Shown here: positions 1 through 7,636 of the stretch, in pieces
How positions within the stretch are numbered: the first letter of the stretch is position 1
Layout of the letters: the number at the start of each line of letters is the position of its first letter
Source: WHTB01 sp050699035
Lineage (GTDB): Bacteria > Actinomycetota > Actinomycetes > Propionibacteriales > Nocardioidaceae
Assembly (NCBI GenBank): GCA_050699035.1
Contig: JBOHDE010000073.1
Coordinates: 1-16,839 of the forward strand
Direction: 5' to 3'
DNA length: 16,839 nt
The notes under the pieces: model-generated
The model's input: only the letters and a program-made list of their open reading frames with translations
Database searches by the model: none
Told to the model about the DNA's origin: nothing
Program-made: the position numbers and the translations under genes

Positions 1-482
1 CCGCCGAAGTGCTGCACCAGCGTGCGCCGCGCATGCTCCGACACCGCGATCCGGCCGCCGATCTTCTCCATCGACGGCCGCAGCATCGCCGCCGCCGACG
101 ACATCGCCCGGCTGCGCGTGTTGGACGTGTGGAACGTCCCGACGATCGGGCCGCGCGCCGCCCACAACGCCAGCACGGACACCGACGGCACCGACGGCTC
201 GTGGATGTGCAGCAGGTCGAACCGCCCTTCTCGCAGCCAGCGCCGGGTCCGCTTCGCCGCCAGCGGGCCGAAGGTGAGCCGGGCGACCGAGCCGTTGTAC
301 GGCACCGGGACCGCTCGCCCGGCCGGCACGACGTACCCGGGAAGGCCGTGGCCCTCCTCCCCCGGCGCGAGCACGGACACCTGGTGGCCGAGCGAGGTGA
401 GCTGCTCGGTCAGGTCGCGGACATGGTTCTGCACGCCGCCCGGTACATCCAGGGAGTACGGACAAACCATGCCGATCCTCAC
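1..482 (-). CDS. pimA: Phosphatidylinositol alpha-mannosyltransferase PimA, N-terminal part (cut by window edge)
   Basis: GT4-family (GT-B fold) enzyme that transfers mannose from GDP-mannose to the inositol of phosphatidylinositol, the first committed step of PIM synthesis at the inner face of the membrane. The 160 visible residues begin VRIGMVCPYSLD and carry the donor-domain loop PGGVQNHV (residues about 14-21), the PimA-typical block PYNGSVARLTFGP (about 62-74), LLHIHEP, and GTFHT. The C-terminal GDP-mannose-binding half lies outside the window. The GTG start at 482 is preceded by AAGGA, which overlaps the stop codon of patA 10 bases upstream, so the two are probably co-translated. Position as the last of pgsA-patA-pimA matches the mycobacterial order. 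Another GT4 enzyme is conceivable, but the gene context makes PimA very likely. Confidence 0.92.
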   Translation of the reverse strand, partial: MRIGMVCPYSLDVPGGVQNHVRDLTEQLTSLGHQVSVLAPGEEGHGLPGYVVPAGRAVPVPYNGSVARLTFGPLAAKRTRRWLREGRFDLLHIHEPSVPSVSVLALWAARGPIVGTFHTSNTRSRAMSSAAAMLRPSMEKIGGRIAVSEHARRTLVQHFG

Positions 483-492
483 GACCTGATCC

Positions 493-1356
493 TTACAGGT
501 CGGCGGCGAACACCCGCTGCAGCATGTGCCAGTCCTCCGGGTGCGCCCGGATGCCGGCCGAGAACGCGTCCGCGACCTGCTGCATCATGATCCGCGCGCC
601 GTCGGCGCCGGCGACCCGCGGCACCGGCTCGTGAAACCGGATCCGCAGCAGCAGGGATCCCTCGTACGACAGCGTGGCCGGCAGCAGGACCGCCCGGGTC
701 GCGCGGGCGAGCACCGCCGGGCCGGCCGGCAGTCGGGCGGCCTCGCCGAGCAGGTCGACCTCGACCCCGCTCGACGACAGGTCCCGGTCGGCGACCAGGC
801 AGATCAGCCGGCCGGCGCGGGCCCGCTCGGCCAGCGTGTGGAACGTCGCGCCGTCGCCCCCGGTCAACGGCAGCACCTCCATGCCGAGGCTCTCCCGGTA
901 GGCCACGAACCGCTCGTACAGCCGCTCCGGCCGCAGCCGTTCGGCAACGGTCGTGAACGGCATCCCGGACAGCGCGACCCAGGCCCCGGCGTGGTCCCAG
1001 TTGGCGGTGTGTGGGAGCGCGATCACGACACCGTCGCCGGCGGCGTACGCGTCCCGGAGGTAGTGCTCGTCGTCGGTCACCACGCTCGACACAACCCGGT
1101 CGGCCGACCAGGTGGGCAGGCGGAACGTCTCGCACCAGTAACGCAGGTACGACCGCAGCGCGCGCCGGGACAGGGCGCGCAGCTGCGCATCGTCGTGCGC
1201 GGGGCAGGCCCGCCGCAAGTTGGCCTCGAGCCGCTGGACGCCGGTGCCGCGGCGCCGCCAGACTTGGTCGCCGACCGTCGCGAAGGCCGCCCTGGCGACC
1301 GGTTCGGGCACCCGCTTGGTCAGTGCCCAGCCGGCTCCGAACAGCCAGTCATTCAT
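493..1356 (-). CDS. patA: Phosphatidylinositol mannoside acyltransferase (PatA-like, LPLAT family)
   Basis: 287-residue lysophospholipid acyltransferase-family protein, related to LpxL/HtrB lipid A acyltransferases. In mycobacteria this enzyme moves palmitate from acyl-CoA onto the 6-position of the mannose added by PimA. The catalytic HX4D motif is visible as HTANWD (His116-Asp121), followed by the family block LICLVADRDLSSSGVEVDLLG (about 184-204). There is no cleavable signal; a peripheral cytoplasmic-face location is expected. The ATG start lies inside the end of pgsA, with an 8-bp overlap ATGAATGA, and pimA follows after 10 bases, so the three genes form a coupled operon. Acyl-chain specificity cannot be read from the sequence. 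Confidence 0.9.
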   Translation of the reverse strand: MNDWLFGAGWALTKRVPEPVARAAFATVGDQVWRRRGTGVQRLEANLRRACPAHDDAQLRALSRRALRSYLRYWCETFRLPTWSADRVVSSVVTDDEHYLRDAYAAGDGVVIALPHTANWDHAGAWVALSGMPFTTVAERLRPERLYERFVAYRESLGMEVLPLTGGDGATFHTLAERARAGRLICLVADRDLSSSGVEVDLLGEAARLPAGPAVLARATRAVLLPATLSYEGSLLLRIRFHEPVPRVAGADGARIMMQQVADAFSAGIRAHPEDWHMLQRVFAADL

Positions 1357-1972
1357 GCGAGGCGTCGGTGCCCGCGACCGCCTGCTTGTGCACGATCAGC
1401 ATCCGCTGCACCACCGTCACACTGCTGGCCACGGCGAGCAGCGCCAGCGCGACCACGATCAACGGCTCGAAGTCGAAGATGCCGGCCAGCCCGGTGGCGA
1501 CCAGGATCAGCACCAGCCGGTCGGCCCGTTCGGCGATCCCGCCACGGGCGTGCATGCCGAGGCTCTCCGCCCGTGCCCGCGCGTACGACGTGACGCCGCC
1601 CATGACCAGGCAGTACAGCGCGAGCCCGGCGAGCCGCAGGTCATCGCCGTCACCGGCGTACCAGAGCAGCAGACCGGCGAACACCGCCGCGTCGCCGACC
1701 CGGTCGAGCGTGGAGTCGAGGAACGCGCCCCAGGTCGACGTCCGCCCGGACATCCGGGCCATGTAGCCGTCGATCAGGTCGGAGAAGACGAAGGCCGTCA
1801 CGACCAGCACGCCGACCAGGAACTCCCCACGGGGGAAGAAGATCAGCGACCCCGCCACCACCCCGCACGTGCCGACGATCGTGACGGCGTCCGGGCTGAC
1901 CCCGAGCCGGAGCAGCAGGTTCGCGATCGGCGACAGCAGGCGGACCCAGAAGTGGCGGAAACGTTCCAGCAT
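1349..1972 (-). CDS. pgsA: Phosphatidylinositol phosphate synthase (CDP-alcohol phosphatidyltransferase)
   Basis: 207-residue integral membrane enzyme that joins CDP-diacylglycerol to inositol 1-phosphate, giving phosphatidylinositol phosphate, the precursor of PI and PIMs. The full CDP-alcohol phosphatidyltransferase signature D-x2-D-G-x2-A-R-x8-G-x3-D-x3-D is intact from Asp65 to Asp90 (DLIDGYMAR ... GAFLDSTLD). About six hydrophobic segments are visible. The frame is open further upstream to a potential start near 2089, but residues from MLERFRHFWVRLLSPIANLL onward match the usual beginning of this family, so I chose the ATG at 1972. It heads pgsA-patA-pimA and is divergent from the EF-G-like gene, with 99 bases between the starts. 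In mycobacteria the HIT gene lies directly upstream; here it is about 9 kb away. Confidence 0.92.
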   Translation of the reverse strand: MLERFRHFWVRLLSPIANLLLRLGVSPDAVTIVGTCGVVAGSLIFFPRGEFLVGVLVVTAFVFSDLIDGYMARMSGRTSTWGAFLDSTLDRVGDAAVFAGLLLWYAGDGDDLRLAGLALYCLVMGGVTSYARARAESLGMHARGGIAERADRLVLILVATGLAGIFDFEPLIVVALALLAVASSVTVVQRMLIVHKQAVAGTDASHE

Positions 1973-1982
1973 GGTGACCGCG

Positions 1983-1988
1983 ATGCTA
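1983..1988 (-). promoter_or_regulatory. Candidate -10 box for the pgsA operon
   Basis: TAGCAT on the minus strand, ending 10 bases before the pgsA ATG, would give a 5' leader of only about 4 bases. No convincing -35 hexamer is present. The operon needs its own promoter here because thrS-HIT no longer lies directly upstream. Confidence 0.28.
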
Positions 1989-2071
1989 TCCAGGCCCGGC
2001 CAGCCCCCTCTTGTCAGGCCGGTGCGCCCGGGTGAAGGGTGGGGCAAAGCGTCGATCCAGGGAGCCCGCTC

Positions 2072-4222
2072 ATGGCTGACAAGCAGCACAACCCCGCCGG
2101 AGCCGCCGGCGATGCACCGAGGGCCGACCGCCCCGACAGCGTCCGCAACGTCGTGCTGGTCGGCCCCGCTGGTTCAGGGAAGACGACTCTCCTCGAACGC
2201 CTCCTCACCGTCACCGGCACCCTGGCCCGGGCCGGCCGGGTGGAGGACGGCACCACGGTCTCCGACCACGAGGAGACCGAGCAGCGCCAGCAGCGGTCCA
2301 TCGGCCTCACGCTCGCGCCGTTCCAGCATGGCGACGTCAAGGTCAACGTCCTCGACACCCCTGGGTACGCCGACTACATCGGCGAGCTGCGGGCCGGCCT
2401 CCGCGCCGCCGACTGCGCCCTGTTCGTCATCGCCGCCAACGACGGGGTGGACGGCGCGACGCGAGCCGTCTGGCAGGAGTGCGCCTCGGTCGGTATGCCG
2501 CGCGCGGTCGTGATCACCAAGCTCGACCACCAGCGCGCCGACTACGACGGCGTGCTCGCCCAGGCGCAGGCGTCGTTCGGCGAGAAGGTGATGCCGCTGT
2601 ACGTTCCGCTCGGTGGCCGGGCCCTCGCCGGGCTGTTGTCCCAGCAGGTCTCGGAGTACGCCGAGGACGGCACCCGCACCGTCCGCGAGCCCACCGAGGA
2701 CGAGGCGCTCGAGATCGAGGCCGCCCGCGGCACGCTGATCGAGGGTGTGATCGAGGAGTCCGAGGACGAGACGCTGATGGACCGCTACATGAGCGGCGAG
2801 GACGTCGACCTGGCGATGCTCGTCGACGACCTGGAGACGGCCGTCGCCCGCGGCTCGTTCTTCCCGGTGATCCCGGCCTGCGCGACCGACGCGGTCGGCA
2901 CGGCCGAGCTGATCGAGATCATGACGAGCGCGTTCCCCCCGCCGTACGAGCACCCGTTTCCCGCGGTGTTCACCACGGTCGGCAAGGCTGTCGACGGTCT
3001 CACCTGCGACCCGTCCGGCCCGCTGCTGGCCGAGATCGTCAAGACCACGTCCGACCCGTACGTCGGCCGGATCAGCCTGGTGCGAGTCTTCTCCGGCACC
3101 CTGCGCCCGGACGCCGTCGTGCACGTGTCGGGACACTTCTCGGAGTTCTTCGGCGCCGACCGCGGACACGAGGACCACGACGAGGACGAGCGGGTGGGCG
3201 CGCTCTCGTCCCCGCTCGGCAAGCACATCCGGCCGGTGGAGGCCTGTGTCGCGGGCGACATCTGCGCCGTCGCGAAGCTGACCCGCGCGGAGACCGGCGA
3301 CACCCTGTCGGACAAGGAGAACCCGCTGCTGATGGAGCCGTGGGCGATGCCCGAGCCGTTGTTGCCGGTCGCCGTCGAGGCCCATGCGAAGGCCGACGAG
3401 GACAAGCTGTCCCAAGGGCTGACCCGGCTCGCTGCCGAGGACCCGACGCTGCGCATCGAGCACAACATCGAGACGCACCAGATCGTGCTGTGGTGCATGG
3501 GCGAGGCGCACGCCGACGTCGCACTCGACCGGCTCGAGAACCGGTTCAGCGTGCGGGTCGACCCGGTCGAGCTCCGGGTGCCGTTGCGCGAGACGTTCGC
3601 CCGGCCGGCCAGCGGCCACGGGCGGCACGTCAAGCAGTCCGGCGGGCACGGACAGTACGCCGTGTGCGACATCGAGGTGGCGCCCGGTGCCACCGGCGAG
3701 GGGTTCGTTTTCGTCGACAAGGTCGTCGGCGGCTCGGTGCCCCGGCAGTTCATCCCCAGTGTCGAGAAGGGGCTGCGCGCCCAGCTGTTGAAGGGCGTCG
3801 GTGCCGGCTATCCCGTCGTCGACATCCGGGTGACCCTGGTCGACGGCAAGGCGCACAGCGTCGACTCGTCGGACATGGCGTTCCAGACCGCAGGTGGGCT
3901 GGCTCTGCGCGACGCCGCCGACAATGGCGAGGTGATCCTGCTCGAGCCGTTCGACGAGCTCAGCGTCTTGGTGGACGACGACTTCGTCGGCGCCGTGATG
4001 GGTGACCTGTCGTCGCGACGGGCCCGGGTGATGGGCACCGAGCCGGTCGGCCGGGGCCGCACGATGATCAAGGCCGAGGCGCCGCAGACCGAGGTGGTGA
4101 AGTACGCGACCGACCTGCGGTCGATGAGCCACGGCACCGGCACGTTCAGCCGCACGTTCCGCCGCTACGAGCCGATGCCGTCCAACCTGGCCGCCAAGCT
4201 CCGCGAGAAGTCCAGCGCCTGA
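2072..4222 (+). CDS. fusA2: Elongation factor G-like protein (EF-G2/FusA2 type)
   Basis: 716-residue translational-GTPase paralogue with full EF-G architecture: G domain, domain II (about 290-400), and domains III-V including the domain IV block GHGRHVKQSGGHGQY (about 515-530). The closest family I recognise is mycobacterial FusA2/EF-G2, reported to bind GTP but lack ribosome-stimulated hydrolysis. The P-loop GPAGSGKTT (31-39) is intact, but three G-domain positions differ from true EF-G: the switch I RGIT motif reads RSIG (Gly78), switch II DTPGH reads DTPGY (Tyr99), and NKxD reads TKLD (Thr149). The ATG at 2072 has GGGAG 7 bases upstream and is preferred to an in-frame GTG at 2039. The gene is divergent from pgsA. 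It is probably a ribosome-associated or regulatory GTPase rather than the housekeeping EF-G; its cellular role is unknown. Confidence 0.92.
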   Translation: MADKQHNPAGAAGDAPRADRPDSVRNVVLVGPAGSGKTTLLERLLTVTGTLARAGRVEDGTTVSDHEETEQRQQRSIGLTLAPFQHGDVKVNVLDTPGYADYIGELRAGLRAADCALFVIAANDGVDGATRAVWQECASVGMPRAVVITKLDHQRADYDGVLAQAQASFGEKVMPLYVPLGGRALAGLLSQQVSEYAEDGTRTVREPTEDEALEIEAARGTLIEGVIEESEDETLMDRYMSGEDVDLAMLVDDLETAVARGSFFPVIPACATDAVGTAELIEIMTSAFPPPYEHPFPAVFTTVGKAVDGLTCDPSGPLLAEIVKTTSDPYVGRISLVRVFSGTLRPDAVVHVSGHFSEFFGADRGHEDHDEDERVGALSSPLGKHIRPVEACVAGDICAVAKLTRAETGDTLSDKENPLLMEPWAMPEPLLPVAVEAHAKADEDKLSQGLTRLAAEDPTLRIEHNIETHQIVLWCMGEAHADVALDRLENRFSVRVDPVELRVPLRETFARPASGHGRHVKQSGGHGQYAVCDIEVAPGATGEGFVFVDKVVGGSVPRQFIPSVEKGLRAQLLKGVGAGYPVVDIRVTLVDGKAHSVDSSDMAFQTAGGLALRDAADNGEVILLEPFDELSVLVDDDFVGAVMGDLSSRRARVMGTEPVGRGRTMIKAEAPQTEVVKYATDLRSMSHGTGTFSRTFRRYEPMPSNLAAKLREKSSA

Positions 4223-4246
4223 CCCGGTCGCCCGAACCGAGCCCGT

Positions 4247-4303
4247 TGAGTGTGACGTTTCCGACGCGACACGCCGGCGTGTCTGTCGAAAACGTCACAC
4301 TCA
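4247..4303 (+). terminator. Long hairpin downstream of the EF-G-like gene
   Basis: A perfect 14-bp inverted repeat, TGAGTGTGACGTTT (4247-4260) and its complement (4290-4303), encloses a 4-bp stem CGAC/GTCG (4262-4265/4285-4288) and then the 16-bp perfect palindrome GACACGCCGGCGTGTC (4268-4283). All arms share nearly one centre (4275). It begins 24 bases after the stop codon of the EF-G-like gene. There is no T-run, as is usual for high-GC actinobacterial terminators. It could also be a copy of a dispersed palindromic repeat. Confidence 0.6.
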
Positions 4304-4335
4304 CCGGGGGTAGGCGGCTGGTGGTGAGCCGTCGG

Positions 4336-4341
4336 TAGGGT
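4336..4341 (+). promoter_or_regulatory. Candidate -10 box, leaderless lipoprotein gene
   Basis: TAGGGT ends exactly 6 bases before the ATG at 4348, the spacing expected when transcription starts at the first base of the start codon. No clear -35 is seen. The same bases (AGGG) could instead serve as a Shine-Dalgarno sequence. Confidence 0.4.
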
Positions 4342-4347
4342 GCGCGC

Positions 4348-5292
4348 ATGCCTCGGTCCACGGCTGCGCTGGTCGGCCTGCTGCTGGTGAGCGCTCTGGC
4401 CTCGTGCAGCGGAGACGACGCGACGGGCGACGGGGCCGACCCGCCACCCACCCGGACCGGCCCGGCGACGCCGGTCGACACCTGCACGCTGGTCAGCCGC
4501 GGCCAGGTCAGCGCGGCGCTCGGCCGGGACGTAGAGGTCACCGGCCGCCGACTCGAGGCGCCGACATTGCCGACCGAGAGCTGCCTGTGGGGTACGGAGT
4601 TCTCGGTCGCCGTGCTGGAGGTCCAGGTGACACCCGGCCCGGTGGCCGGCGAGACCTTCGACCAAGCCTTCGGCGCCGGCGCCGGCGGTGACCCCATGCG
4701 GGTCGCGGGCATCGGCGACGCCGCCTTCGCCCGCACCGGGCTGACGTCGCGCACGCTGCAGGTCCTCAGCCGCGGGGGCGTGCTCAGCTTCGAGGCCGTC
4801 GACGACCCCGGCGACAAGCTGCCCGCGGCGGCGCTGGAAACGCTGGCCAAGCGAGCCGTCACCCGGCTGCCGGCTAACCCGGAGCTCGCCGACAAGGCGC
4901 CGACCGGTCCCTGCGCCCAGGTCAGCGAGCGGGCCGTCACCGCCGCTCTCGGCGCGCGCCCGGAGCTGCGGCGCGCCAGCGCGGGCGTGGGTGGTGCGGT
5001 GATGTGCTCGTGGACGGCGCTGCCCGGCAACGTCGTGGTCACGGTACGCACCGACCCCACCCAGGTGACGAACTTTCGGGCCAACCTCAGCCCGCGCCTC
5101 TATGCGCCGGTGGAGGGCACGGGCGTCGAGGCGTACTCCCAGAAGCAGCGTGCCGGCGACCTGCTGTTGTTCGCCGGCACGCGCCTGATCGACCTCCACG
5201 TACTCCCTGGCGAGGGCTACGCCACGCAGGACGTCCCACCGTCCGAGGGCGAGCTGGCACTGGCCCGCGAGCTGGTCAAGGCGATCGGGTAG
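4348..5292 (+). CDS. Lipoprotein with two DUF3558-like halves
   Basis: 314-residue predicted lipoprotein. The signal is short: MPRS, a hydrophobic stretch at 6-17, and lipobox LASC with Cys20 as the lipidated residue. A Gly/Asp/Pro/Thr-rich linker to about residue 43 follows. The rest holds two similar halves. The first has CTLVSRGQVSAALG (Cys46) and CLWG (Cys79); the second has CAQVSERAVTAALG (Cys189) and CSWT (Cys220). In each half the paired cysteines are 31-33 residues apart, suggesting a disulfide. The Cys-x6-V-x-AALG helix followed by a C-x-W strand resembles the DUF3558/LpqB-like secreted proteins of actinobacteria, function unknown. Its 3' end overlaps the convergent MFS gene by 17 bp. 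Expected location: outer face of the membrane. Confidence 0.82.
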   Translation: MPRSTAALVGLLLVSALASCSGDDATGDGADPPPTRTGPATPVDTCTLVSRGQVSAALGRDVEVTGRRLEAPTLPTESCLWGTEFSVAVLEVQVTPGPVAGETFDQAFGAGAGGDPMRVAGIGDAAFARTGLTSRTLQVLSRGGVLSFEAVDDPGDKLPAAALETLAKRAVTRLPANPELADKAPTGPCAQVSERAVTAALGARPELRRASAGVGGAVMCSWTALPGNVVVTVRTDPTQVTNFRANLSPRLYAPVEGTGVEAYSQKQRAGDLLLFAGTRLIDLHVLPGEGYATQDVPPSEGELALARELVKAIG

Positions 5293-6586
5293 CGCCGACC
5301 GGGGTACGGTCGACCCGGGCGCTCAGCAGGGCGGCAACCGCGCACAACGAGCCGGCACTGACCCAGGCCAGCGTGTAGGTGCCGGTGAGGTCGCGGATCG
5401 CGCCCGCAGCCGCCGCCGCAGCCGCCGCGCCGAGCTGGTGCGACGCGAACACCCACCCGAACACGACCGTGCCGCGCTCGCCGTAGATGTCACGGCACAA
5501 CGCCACCGTCGGCGGCACGGTGGCGACCCAGTCGAGGCCATAGAAGATCACGAAGACCACGACGCTGGGCCGCACCGCGTCGTCGAGCAGCATCGGGAGT
5601 ACGGCAAGGGATGCGCCGCGCAGCAGGTAGTAGGCGACCAGGAGCAACCGAGGATCGAGTCGGTCGGTAAGCCAGCCCGAGGCGATCGTCCCCACGATGT
5701 CGAAGATCCCGACCACGGCGAGCAGCCCGGCGGCGGTCGTCTGCTGCATGCCGTGATCGTGCGCCGCCGGCACGAAATGCGTGCCGATGATGCCATTGGT
5801 GCTCGCGCCGCAGATCGCGAACCCGACCGCGAGCGCCCAGAACGGCCGGGTCCGCGCGGCGTCTCGCAGCGCGTCGACCGCGGCTCGCGCCGGGCCCGGC
5901 CCCTGACCCACCGGCGGCACCAGCTGCGCCGGCCCGGTCGCGCCGTACGGCCGCACCCCGAGGTCGGCCGGGTGGTCGCGGACGAACACCAGTACGAGCG
6001 GCACCACCGCGAGCGCGGAACCGGCGATCACCAGGGACGCCGTCCGCCAGCCAGCGGTCTCGGCCAGCCACGCGGTGACCGGCAAGAACACCAGCTGGCC
6101 GGTGGCGCTGCCCGCGGTGAGCACCCCGACAACGAGACCGCGACGGGCGACGAACCATCGCTGCGCCACGGTCGCCGCGAACACCAGCGCCATCGAGCCG
6201 GTGCCGAGCCCGATGAAGACACCCCAGCACACGACGAGCTGCCAGCTCGCCGTCATGAAAATGGTCGCCCCGCTCCCCACGGCCACCAGCACCAGTGCGC
6301 TCGCGGTCACGCGGCGGATGCCGAAACGGTCCATCAGGGCGGCGGCGAACGGCGCAGTCAGGCCGAACAGGACGAGGTTGAGGGCGACCGCCCCCGACAG
6401 CAGCGAACGAGACCAGCCGAACTCGTCCTCCAGCGGGACGATGAGCACGCCGGGCGCGGCGCGGAAGCCGGCGGCACCGACCAGCGCCACGAAGGCGACC
6501 CCGGCGACCACCCACGCCGGGTGCAGCCGCCGGGGCGGGACAGGCGCGGGAGCAGGGGTAGGTGCAGTAGCGGTTGCGTCGGTCAC
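5276..6586 (-). CDS. MFS transporter (monocarboxylate/OFA-like)
   Basis: 436-residue major facilitator protein with about 12 hydrophobic segments in two halves. The motif A equivalent between TM2 and TM3 reads MDRFGIRR, and its repeat in the second half is SGWLTDRLDPR. A cytoplasmic loop after TM6 starts VRDHPADLGVRPYG, typical of the OFA/MCT-like MFS branch that handles organic anions. The substrate cannot be inferred further. I chose GTG at 6586, giving VTDATATAPTPAP, with an AGG 8 bases upstream; GTG at 6592 and TTG at 6637 are alternatives. The N-terminal tail is Ala/Pro/Thr rich before the first membrane segment. The gene is divergent from the GlxA-type regulator, with 70 bases between the starts, and is its likely target. 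Its stop region overlaps the lipoprotein gene tail to tail. Confidence 0.87.
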   Translation of the reverse strand: MTDATATAPTPAPAPVPPRRLHPAWVVAGVAFVALVGAAGFRAAPGVLIVPLEDEFGWSRSLLSGAVALNLVLFGLTAPFAAALMDRFGIRRVTASALVLVAVGSGATIFMTASWQLVVCWGVFIGLGTGSMALVFAATVAQRWFVARRGLVVGVLTAGSATGQLVFLPVTAWLAETAGWRTASLVIAGSALAVVPLVLVFVRDHPADLGVRPYGATGPAQLVPPVGQGPGPARAAVDALRDAARTRPFWALAVGFAICGASTNGIIGTHFVPAAHDHGMQQTTAAGLLAVVGIFDIVGTIASGWLTDRLDPRLLLVAYYLLRGASLAVLPMLLDDAVRPSVVVFVIFYGLDWVATVPPTVALCRDIYGERGTVVFGWVFASHQLGAAAAAAAAGAIRDLTGTYTLAWVSAGSLCAVAALLSARVDRTPVGATRSP

Positions 6587-6644
6587 CAGCACAGCCTGCC
6601 GGTACCGGGCGCGGGCGACGAGTGGCCAAAAGGTCAATCAACGC

Positions 6645-6650
6645 TAGGAT
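6645..6650 (+). promoter_or_regulatory. Candidate -10 box, leaderless GlxA-type regulator
   Basis: TAGGAT ends 6 bases before the ATG at 6657, as expected for a leaderless transcript. AGGA within it could alternatively act as a ribosome binding site 7 bases from the ATG. The short intergenic region must also hold the MFS promoter and the regulator's operator; no obvious dyad was recognised there. Confidence 0.4.
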
Positions 6651-6656
6651 CAGGCC

Positions 6657-7628
6657 ATGAACCCTCATCGCGTCGCGATCGTCGCCGTCGAGGACGTGAT
6701 GGCGTTCGACCTCGGCACACCCTCACAAGTATTCGGTGCCGCCGCCGGTCCTGACGGCGAGCCGCTCTACACCAGCGTCGTCTGCACCGCGGAAGGACGG
6801 CCGGTGCGCACCTCGGCCGGCTTCGAGGCGACCGTGGCGCATGGCCTGGAGGCGGTCGCGGCCGCAGACACCGTCGTCGTGCCCGGACCGGCGGGCACCA
6901 GCGCGGCAGCACACGGCCGGGTCGACGACGCGGTGCTCCAGGCGGTACGGGAAGCGGCGGCGCGCGGCGCGCGGGTGGTGTCCATCTGCACCGGCGCCTT
7001 CGTACTCGCCGCCGCCGGGCTGCTCGATGGCCGGCCGGCCACCACGCACTGGCGCTACGCCGACCGGTTCCGCGACCTGTTCCCGACCGTCCGGCTCGAC
7101 CCCGACGTGCTGTTCGTGGACGACGGCGACATCCTGACGTCGGCCGGGGTTGCGGCCGGCATCGACCTGTGCCTCCACATCGTCCGGCAGGACCACGGTG
7201 CCACTGTCGCCAACGCGGCGGCGCGGCGCTGCGTCGTACCCCCGATCCGGTCCGGCGGGCAGGCACAGTTCATCGAGCGTCCGCTTCCCCTGGACGACAC
7301 GACGTCGCTCGCCCCGGTGCGGGCATGGGCGGTCGAGCACCTCGCCGATCTCCCGATCGGCCTCACCGAGCTGGCCGCCGAGGCGCGGGTGAGCGTCCGC
7401 ACGCTGACCCGGCGCTGGCGTGCTGAGACCGGCCAGACGCCGCTGCAGTGGCTGCTCGCCCAGCGCGTCCGGCTGGCGCAGGACCTGCTCGAAGGCACCG
7501 ACCTGCCGGTCGACGAGGTGGCCCGGCGAGCCGGCTTCGGCAGCACGGTGTCGCTGCGTTCACATCTGCAGGCCGCGATCGGGCAGAGCCCGACGCTGTA
7601 CCGGCGGGCGTTTCGCCGCGCCTCCTGA
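6657..7628 (+). CDS. GlxA-family transcriptional regulator (DJ-1/PfpI domain plus AraC-type HTH)
   Basis: 323-residue two-domain regulator. Residues about 5-190 form a DJ-1/PfpI (class I amidotransferase-like) domain with the nucleophile-elbow motif SICTGAFVLAAAG (Cys111) and the family block TTHW (129-132) followed by DGDILTSAGVAAGIDLCLH. Residues about 220-323 are the AraC/XylS DNA-binding domain with two helix-turn-helix units: LTELAAEARVSVRTLTRRW, and VDEVARRAGFGSTVSLRSHL followed by GQSPTLYRRAF. Members of this family usually activate catabolic or transport genes after sensing a small molecule with the first domain. Here the divergent MFS gene is the obvious candidate target. It converges on the ABC permease gene with an 8-bp gap. 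The ligand is unknown. Confidence 0.9.
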   Translation: MNPHRVAIVAVEDVMAFDLGTPSQVFGAAAGPDGEPLYTSVVCTAEGRPVRTSAGFEATVAHGLEAVAAADTVVVPGPAGTSAAAHGRVDDAVLQAVREAAARGARVVSICTGAFVLAAAGLLDGRPATTHWRYADRFRDLFPTVRLDPDVLFVDDGDILTSAGVAAGIDLCLHIVRQDHGATVANAAARRCVVPPIRSGGQAQFIERPLPLDDTTSLAPVRAWAVEHLADLPIGLTELAAEARVSVRTLTRRWRAETGQTPLQWLLAQRVRLAQDLLEGTDLPVDEVARRAGFGSTVSLRSHLQAAIGQSPTLYRRAFRRAS

Positions 7629-7636
7629 CGCGCCGC

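Noticed and set aside
1973..2089. Longer N-terminus for pgsA
   Set aside because: The extra 39 residues are unlike the family and would overlap the start of the divergent EF-G-like gene; the ATG at 1972 gives a normal family start.
2174..4132. Long open frame on the strand opposite the EF-G-like gene (652 codons)
   Set aside because: It mirrors a clearly real gene; the translation is Arg/Gly/Val/Asp/His-rich with no domain. High GC content leaves antisense frames open.
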